NCBI GenBank assembly: GCA_964417835.1 | Contig: CAYQJD010000031.1 | Location: 1-11,340 of the forward strand | Direction: 5' to 3' | Length of the DNA stretch: 11,340 bases | Source of the DNA: UMGS1124 sp964417835 | GTDB taxonomy: Bacteria > Bacillota_I > Bacilli_A > RF39 > UBA660 | Part shown: piece after piece, positions 7,869 to 11,340 of the stretch | Layout: every line of letters begins with the position of its first letter | How positions within the stretch are numbered: position 1 is the stretch's first letter | The notes under the pieces: generated by a model | Database searches by the model: none | What the model saw: only the letters and a program-made list of their open reading frames with translations | What the model was told of the DNA's origin: nothing | Translations under genes and position numbers: made by a program

Positions 7869-8556
7869 AGATATTTATAATAAAATTTATAGAGAAAAAA
7901 CAATTAATAGAATTTCAAAAAAATGTAAATTATTAGGCTCGAACTCCAAAATTCAACCTATAACTTTTGAAACAATAAGATTGTCAACAATGCTGGTATT
8001 ATTTTTCTTCTTACTTATTTTTTTAGAAAAAGGGTTTATTTACGCTCCATTAATTTCTATAATATTATATTTTTCATTTGAATATTTATTAGATTATAAA
8101 ATAAAAAAACGAAGTGAAAAATTAAATAATGAAGCAATATTCTTTTTTCAAGTTTTAGCGCTTACTTTAGAAAGTGGAAGAAATTTAAGAGGTGCTATAG
8201 ATTTAACAACACAAAATATTGATAGTGAAATAAGTTTTGAATTTAAAAAGACTTTAATTGAAGTTGACTATGGAAAGAGTCTAACAAAGGCTTTAGAAGA
8301 CATGAAAACGCGTATACCAAGTGAAGAAATTAATACTGTTCTTTTGAATATTACTCAATCAACTATCTTTGGTAATAATATTATTGATTCTTTAAATAAT
8401 CAAATTGAATACTTAAGAGACAAAAAATTATTAAATATAAAATCAAAAATTAATAAAATGCCTATAAAAATAAGCGTAATTTCCGTTATTTTTATTATTC
8501 CAATTATACTTTTATTAATATTGGGACCAGTTGTAATTAATTTCTTGATTAAATGA
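7861..8556 (+). CDS. tadC: TadC inner-membrane platform protein
   Basis: A 231-residue partner of TadB, also of the T2SSF family but shorter. Two helices lie near 40-58 and 60-77, then a cytoplasmic T2SSF bundle (about 90-200) with LTLESGRNLRGAI (101-113) and DYGKSLTKAL (136-145), then a C-terminal helix (about 204-229). GAAGGTG lies 7 bases before the ATG, inside the end of tadB. It closes the Tad gene set. Its last codons contain the -35 box of the promoter for the following TM2 gene. I see no terminator behind it, so some read-through is likely. Confidence 0.85.
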   Translation: MNKDIYNKIYREKTINRISKKCKLLGSNSKIQPITFETIRLSTMLVLFFFLLIFLEKGFIYAPLISIILYFSFEYLLDYKIKKRSEKLNNEAIFFFQVLALTLESGRNLRGAIDLTTQNIDSEISFEFKKTLIEVDYGKSLTKALEDMKTRIPSEEINTVLLNITQSTIFGNNIIDSLNNQIEYLRDKKLLNIKSKINKMPIKISVISVIFIIPIILLLILGPVVINFLIK

Positions 8557-8573
8557 CTTTAAAAAGATATAAT
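8545..8573 (+). promoter_or_regulatory. Internal promoter for the TM2-DUF2752 pair
   Basis: TTGATT (8545-8550) and a perfect TATAAT (8568-8573) are separated by 17 bases. The -35 lies inside the tadC coding end. Transcription should begin near 8580, right at the GAGGTG ribosome binding site (8581-8586), leaving a very short leader. Confidence 0.65.
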
Positions 8574-8591
8574 AGAAAAAGAGGTGAGTAT

Positions 8592-8969
8592 ATGGCAAAA
8601 TTTTGTATAAACTGTGGACAAGAATTAGAACCTAATAATAAATATTGCCCTAATTGCGGTAAAACAATAAATGAAGAAGAAAATAAAAATAATGGGAATA
8701 ATGATAATAATGATAATATTCATAATAATCATAATACAAACAGTAAAAGTAAAGTAGCTGCTGGAATTTTGGGAATATTATTAGGAAGCTTAGGAATTCA
8801 TAACTTTTATTTAGGATATACTGGAAAAGCAATAGCACAATTATTAATCACAGTATTAAGTTGTGGAACTCTAGCACTTATAAGCGGAATATGGGGTTTA
8901 GTAGAAGGCATAATGATTCTAGTTGGGACTATTAACACAGATGCATTCGGAAATCCTCTTGGACAATAA
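8592..8969 (+). CDS. Zinc-ribbon TM2-domain membrane protein
   Basis: A 125-residue protein. It begins with a zinc ribbon (C5, C8, C19, C22 in FCINCGQ and KYCPNCG), continues through a low-complexity Asn/Asp/His-rich linker (about 28-50), and ends with a TM2 domain (about 52-113, containing LLGSLGIHNFYLGY at 63-76), a two-helix membrane module. Its cellular role is unknown. Similar zinc-ribbon/TM2 proteins are widespread in Bacillota. I chose ATG 8592 because GAGGTG lies 5 bases upstream and the zinc ribbon begins immediately. A longer frame from ATG 8553 (overlapping the tadC stop as ATGA) would start upstream of the predicted promoter. It probably forms a two-gene unit with the DUF2752 gene. 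Confidence 0.85.
   Translation: MAKFCINCGQELEPNNKYCPNCGKTINEEENKNNGNNDNNDNIHNNHNTNSKSKVAAGILGILLGSLGIHNFYLGYTGKAIAQLLITVLSCGTLALISGIWGLVEGIMILVGTINTDAFGNPLGQ
8689..8748 (+). repeat. AAT/GAT-rich simple repeat coding the Asn-rich linker
   Basis: A run of AAT, GAT and CAT codons inside the TM2-protein gene encodes an Asn/Asp/His-rich linker between the zinc ribbon and the membrane module. The unit is three bases, so length changes would keep the frame. Confidence 0.6.
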
Positions 8970-9327
8970 AAAAACTGTAAATTTATTAGCGATAAGCGGT
9001 ATAGTTTTAATATTTATCGCTTTTTTATTTGAGCCTTCATGTATTTTTAAAAAAATTTTTCATATTCCATGTATATCTTGCGGACTAACTAGAGCTTTTA
9101 AATTAATTTTACAATTAAAACTTTGGAATGCTTTAAAACTTAACATTTTATCTATCTTTTTATTTATAAGTGCTATTATATTTTATTTTGCTTTTATATT
9201 ATCTTTTATATTTAAAAAAAATTATGTATATAATTTATATGATTGGTTTATAAAAAGATTCTATTTTTTTATAATTATTATGATAAGTGGATGGATAATT
9301 AATTTAATAATTTTTTATTTATTTTGA
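8941..9327 (+). CDS. DUF2752 small membrane protein
   Basis: A 128-residue membrane protein with three or four hydrophobic helices. It has the DUF2752 signature, a Cys-rich loop followed by GLTRA: IPCISCGLTRAF in the first half, then LWNALKLN. Function is unknown. The start is uncertain: ATG 8941 is used here, giving a 29-base overlap with the TM2 gene. In-frame alternatives are TTG 8923 and TTG 8959, and none has a strong ribosome binding site, so translation is probably coupled to the TM2 gene. DUF2752 genes next to zinc-ribbon/TM2 genes are a recurrent pairing to my knowledge, which supports a joint role. No clear terminator follows. The 69-base gap to the next gene is almost pure A/T. Confidence 0.75.
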   Translation: MHSEILLDNKKTVNLLAISGIVLIFIAFLFEPSCIFKKIFHIPCISCGLTRAFKLILQLKLWNALKLNILSIFLFISAIIFYFAFILSFIFKKNYVYNLYDWFIKRFYFFIIIMISGWIINLIIFYLF

Positions 9328-9375
9328 TATTTACATATAATTTTTAATTTTATTTTAAATATTTTAATTTTATGA

Positions 9376-9381
9376 TATAGT
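9376..9381 (+). promoter_or_regulatory. Possible extended -10 of the ftsW promoter
   Basis: TATAGT preceded by TGA forms an extended -10 like those before der and tadE. The -35 region 17 bases upstream (TTTTAA) is poor. The predicted leader is about 10 bases, and the only Shine-Dalgarno-like sequence is GGTG at 9388-9391. Confidence 0.45.
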
Positions 9382-9396
9382 TAATATGGTGAAAAT

Positions 9397-10569
9397 ATGA
9401 GAAGTAAATTAAAAAATATGGATAAACTTTTATTTTTATTATTTGTTTCTTATACTATTCTAGGTTTAGTAATGGTTTTTAGTGCTTCTAGTATGACAGC
9501 TGTTTTACAGTATGGTTATAGTGAGTCCTATTTTTTTATTAAACAATTAATATTTTTTATTATGGCATATATAGTAGGGTTTATTATTCTTTTTATGCCT
9601 ACGAAATTTATAAGAATATTAAAAAAGCTGTCAAAAATTATAGCTTATAGTGCGATTGGATTGTTATTATTAACTTTAGTATGTGGTGAAACCATAAATG
9701 GCGCAACAAGTTGGCTAAAAATTTGGAAGATTTCAATTCAAACTAGTGAATTTGTTAAAACGTTAATAATTGTTTCTATAGCATTTAGCTTTAATAATGT
9801 AAAAAAAATATTTAAAGGATATAAATTTTTAATTCCGTTTGTTTATGGCGTAATTTGTGTAGGATTAATAGCAGCACAGCCAGACTTTGGTACTGCTATG
9901 ATTTTGGGTATAATATGTTTTCTTTTATTTTTAAGTATTCCTTTAAAAGATAAACATTATTCAAAATTAAAAATATTGGCTGGTACATTTGCTGTTATTG
10001 CAGGTTGTATGTTCTTTTTTGGAGAAGAAATATTAAAACATACAAACATTTTAAGTGAAGAACAATTGAGTAGATTAACATATACAAGTCCATGTACCAG
10101 GTATACTGAAAAAACCGGATATCAGGTTTGTAATGGATATATTGCAATAAATAATGGTGGATTATTTGGTGTAGGATTAGGAAATAGTAAACAAAAATAC
10201 TTATATTTACCAGAAGCTTATACCGATTTTATTTTTCCTATAATAATTGAGGAGTTGGGAAGTCTAGTTGGAGTTTTAATAATAGTAGGGTATATTATAA
10301 TGTTATATAGAATTTTAAAGATTTCTAGACGGGCTGCTACTTTATCAGGCTCAATGTTAGCTTATGGAACATTCGCTTATATTTTAACTCATTTATTTAT
10401 TAATCTATTAGGAGTGTTAGCTATTATTCCTTTGACTGGTGTACCTTTACCATTCTTAAGTAGTGGTGGCAGCTTTAATTTAAATTTAATTATATTGCTT
10501 TTTATTACAGAAAGAGTTTGTATAGAATCCAAAGTATCTGCTCTACAAAAAGAAATACGTAATTTATAA
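9397..10569 (+). CDS. ftsW: FtsW/RodA-family peptidoglycan polymerase
   Basis: A 390-residue polytopic SEDS glycosyltransferase (about ten membrane helices) that polymerises lipid II into glycan strands with a partner class B penicillin-binding protein. Family blocks are present: FSASS near 28-32, INGATSWLKI (100-109), AAQPDFGTAM (159-168), LPEAYTDFIF (271-280, with the Asp277 equivalent to the putative catalytic residue), and GVPLPFLSSGGS (348-359). Departures are QTSEF (115-119) where QPSEF is usual, and the loop near 229-246, which reads TSPCTRY...GYQVCNG with Cys233 and Cys245 where most members have a DP motif without cysteines. FtsW and RodA are hard to separate by sequence alone; the symbol is the more likely choice. 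It is followed at 58 bases by the truncated dacA. Confidence 0.85.
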   Translation: MRSKLKNMDKLLFLLFVSYTILGLVMVFSASSMTAVLQYGYSESYFFIKQLIFFIMAYIVGFIILFMPTKFIRILKKLSKIIAYSAIGLLLLTLVCGETINGATSWLKIWKISIQTSEFVKTLIIVSIAFSFNNVKKIFKGYKFLIPFVYGVICVGLIAAQPDFGTAMILGIICFLLFLSIPLKDKHYSKLKILAGTFAVIAGCMFFFGEEILKHTNILSEEQLSRLTYTSPCTRYTEKTGYQVCNGYIAINNGGLFGVGLGNSKQKYLYLPEAYTDFIFPIIIEELGSLVGVLIIVGYIIMLYRILKISRRAATLSGSMLAYGTFAYILTHLFINLLGVLAIIPLTGVPLPFLSSGGSFNLNLIILLFITERVCIESKVSALQKEIRNL

Positions 10570-10582
10570 ATTATGTATTTTT
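10556..10582 (+). terminator. A/T-rich hairpin at the end of ftsW
   Basis: TACGTAATTT (10556-10565) pairs with AAATTATGTA (10568-10577), with one G-T pair and a tight centre, then five T. An upstream AAA can pair with the T run. It overlaps the last codons and stop of ftsW. A weak intrinsic terminator is plausible. Confidence 0.45.
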
Positions 10583-10607
10583 CATATTATATTTTTTTTG
10601 CTATATA
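10579..10607 (+). promoter_or_regulatory. Promoter of the truncated dacA
   Basis: TTTTCA (10579-10584) and TATATA (10602-10607, also readable as TATAAT at 10604-10609) are spaced 17 bases, with TGC just before the -10. The ribosome binding site AGAGGTG (10616-10622) lies 4 bases before the ATG. The expression signals of the broken gene thus look intact. Confidence 0.6.
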
Positions 10608-10626
10608 ATTTTAGTAGAGGTGTAAT

Positions 10627-10800
10627 ATGAAAAAAATAGTAGTACTTTTGTTTTGTATATTTTTATTTACAATAAATGTTTCCGCGTCAACTGCTAAGGA
10701 AAGTATTTTAGTTGAATTTTCAACTGGTGAAATTCTTATAGAAGAGAACTCTTTAGAACATCGAGCACCAGCAAGCATGACCAATATTATGACTACATAG
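10627..10800 (+). pseudogene. dacA-type D-Ala-D-Ala carboxypeptidase, truncated at active site
   Basis: The reading frame gives 57 residues. It has a signal peptide (1-20, ending INVSA), then the N-terminus of a penicillin-binding protein 5/DacA-type (peptidase S11) carboxypeptidase, with STGEIL (32-37) and PASMTNIMT (48-56). In this family the last block reads PASMTKIMT, with the acylated Ser and catalytic Lys of SxxK. Here Ser50 is present but Lys53 is Asn (codon AAT at 10783-10785), and TAG follows after Thr57. Full-length members have about 350-450 residues, and nothing in any frame downstream resembles the missing part. The product cannot be a working carboxypeptidase. With intact upstream signals and a foreign-looking gene behind it, the break is best explained by insertion of a mobile element, though point decay or misassembly would also fit. 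Confidence 0.8.
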
Positions 10801-10904
10801 TGATTAACCAAGAATATGTAAGAAATACAACGAATATATGCCATAGTAATTATACTGTTTCTTATAATGTTAGTTTAGACATAGTTACACCTTTTAATCA
10901 ATTG

Positions 10905-10926
10905 CAGACAATATAGTCTGTTTTTT
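10905..10926 (+). terminator. Intrinsic terminator before the element gene
   Basis: CAGAC (10905-10909) and GTCTG (10916-10920) form a perfect stem around a 6-base AATATA loop, followed directly by six T. It would stop transcripts from the dacA promoter before they enter the next gene, or act as a leader attenuator for that gene. Confidence 0.8.
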
Positions 10927-10949
10927 ACGTAATGAAAGGAGAAATTATA

Positions 10950-11340
10950 ATGGCAAAATTTACAATAGAAAAGAATAAGAATTATACAATTATGAGTAAT
11001 TATCATTTGCAAGATAGAAATTTATCTTATAAAGCGAAGGGGTTATTATCATTTATGTTATCATTACCAGAAGATTGGGATTATTCCATAAATGGTCTTG
11101 TTGCTATAAGTAAAGAAGGGGTTAAAGCAATAAAAAACATTTTGCAAGAATTGCAAAAATGTGGTTATCTAGTTATAAAAAAGAAACAAAATGAAATAGG
11201 ACAATTTGAATATGAATATTTGATATATGAATATCCAGAGTACCAAAAGGGAGATGTGGATTTAGGAGAGGTGGAAAATGACACACAAATAAATACTAAT
11301 ATAATAAATACTAAAGAACAAATAGATAAAGATGATAAAA
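10950..11340 (+). CDS. Replisome-organizer-type winged-helix protein (partial)
   Basis: An open frame from ATG 10950 to the window edge (130 codons, no stop). It starts MAKFTIEKNKNYTIMSN and has KAKGLLSFMLSLPEDWDY (29-46), followed by a helix-turn-helix region (about 47-75: SINGLVAISKEGVKAIKN, then LQELQKCGYL) and a charged, Asn/Thr-rich tail after about residue 105. This pattern matches the helix-turn-helix/replisome-organizer proteins often carried by integrative and conjugative elements and phages of Bacillota; full members usually have a DnaD-like C-terminal part. It should bind DNA and help start replication of the element (family inference). AAAGGAG lies 8 bases before the ATG, a closer match to consensus than most host genes here. 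It is cut by the window end. Confidence 0.75.
   Translation, partial: MAKFTIEKNKNYTIMSNYHLQDRNLSYKAKGLLSFMLSLPEDWDYSINGLVAISKEGVKAIKNILQELQKCGYLVIKKKQNEIGQFEYEYLIYEYPEYQKGDVDLGEVENDTQINTNIINTKEQIDKDDK

Larger units (their letters stand above)
10801..11340 (+). mobile_element. Putative end of an integrated element (partial)
   Basis: DNA right of the dacA break does not continue that gene and carries a replisome-organizer-type gene typical of Gram-positive integrative/conjugative elements. The exact junction is not visible. It probably lies between about 10783 (where the match to the dacA consensus first fails) and 10800. The 149 bases before the next gene hold an open frame of 38 codons without a convincing start (GTG 10800 to TAG 10914-10916), a small inverted repeat (AGTA/TACT, 10845-10856) and a terminator. 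No recombinase, relaxase or transposase lies within the window, so the assignment rests on the gene break plus one gene. Confidence 0.5.

Noticed and set aside
8553..8591. ATG 8553 as the start of the TM2 protein (ATGA overlap with the tadC stop)
   Set aside because: The extension is basic and unlike the family, it lies across the promoter, and ATG 8592 has GAGGTG just upstream and begins the zinc ribbon at once.
9328..9396. T-rich repeats between the DUF2752 gene and ftsW as a terminator or repeat element
   Set aside because: The stretch is almost pure A/T with no G/C-containing stem; the repeated TTTTAATTTTAT is expected from composition.
10611..10844. A 77-codon open frame on the minus strand across the dacA fragment
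   Set aside because: It is antisense to a recognisable signal peptide and DacA N-terminus and crosses the presumed junction; it has no family features of its own.
10902..10931. TTGCAG and TACGTA as a promoter for the element gene
   Set aside because: The -35 would lie inside the terminator hairpin and the -10 is a poor match with an 18-base spacer.
1..11340. Mycoplasma-type genetic code (TGA = Trp), considered because of the low G+C
   Set aside because: TGA cleanly ends several genes and never interrupts a conserved domain; Trp positions use TGG.

Overview
The window comes from a strongly A+T-rich Gram-positive-type bacterium. Every gene is on the + strand. TGA ends at least six genes (the YgjP-type protease, the SpoU methyltransferase, TadE, TadZ, TadC and the DUF2752 protein) and never interrupts one, and Trp is TGG, so the code is the standard bacterial one and not the Mycoplasma code. 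A Der GTPase of 436 aa, ribosome binding sites of the AGGTG/AAGGAG type, VanZ, FtsW and DacA-type wall proteins, and a Tad locus without outer-membrane parts suggest Bacillota, probably an uncultured gut-type Bacilli lineage (inference; no rRNA is present to confirm it).

Layout. (1) 2-1111: a VanZ-RDD membrane protein, closed by an intrinsic terminator. (2) 1151-3914: a promoter and a tightly overlapping three-gene unit, der GTPase (ribosome assembly), YgjP/M48-type zinc metallopeptidase and SpoU/TrmH-family rRNA/tRNA 2'-O-methyltransferase, ended by a hairpin terminator. (3) 3912-8556: a compact Tad (tight adherence / Flp-type pilus) operon behind an extended -10 promoter: TadE pseudopilin, a second TadE/F/G-like protein, TadZ (MinD-like), TadA/CpaF ATPase, TadB and TadC. 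No Flp major pilin or prepilin peptidase lies within it. (4) 8545-9327: an internal sigma-A-type promoter inside the end of tadC drives a zinc-ribbon/TM2 protein and an overlapping DUF2752 membrane protein. (5) 9376-10569: an FtsW/RodA-family glycan polymerase. (6) 10579-10800: promoter, ribosome binding site, signal peptide and N-terminus of a DacA-type D-Ala-D-Ala carboxypeptidase. It breaks off at the catalytic SxxK motif, where the Lys codon has become Asn and a stop follows four codons later. (7) 10801-11340: unrelated DNA with a terminator and the start of a replisome-organizer-type winged-helix protein of the kind carried by Gram-positive conjugative/integrative elements.

Functionally, regions 1, 5 and 6 concern the cell envelope, region 2 is ribosome/RNA housekeeping, and region 3 builds a surface pilus or pseudopilus machine. 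The most unusual part is the right edge. A carboxypeptidase gene with intact expression signals is cut inside its active-site motif, next to an apparent mobile-element gene. This is best read as an integration junction (attL or attR) whose other end, with a recombinase and the rest of dacA, lies outside the window. No tRNA, rRNA, CRISPR array or transposase was seen, and no gene-free stretch exceeds about 150 bases.
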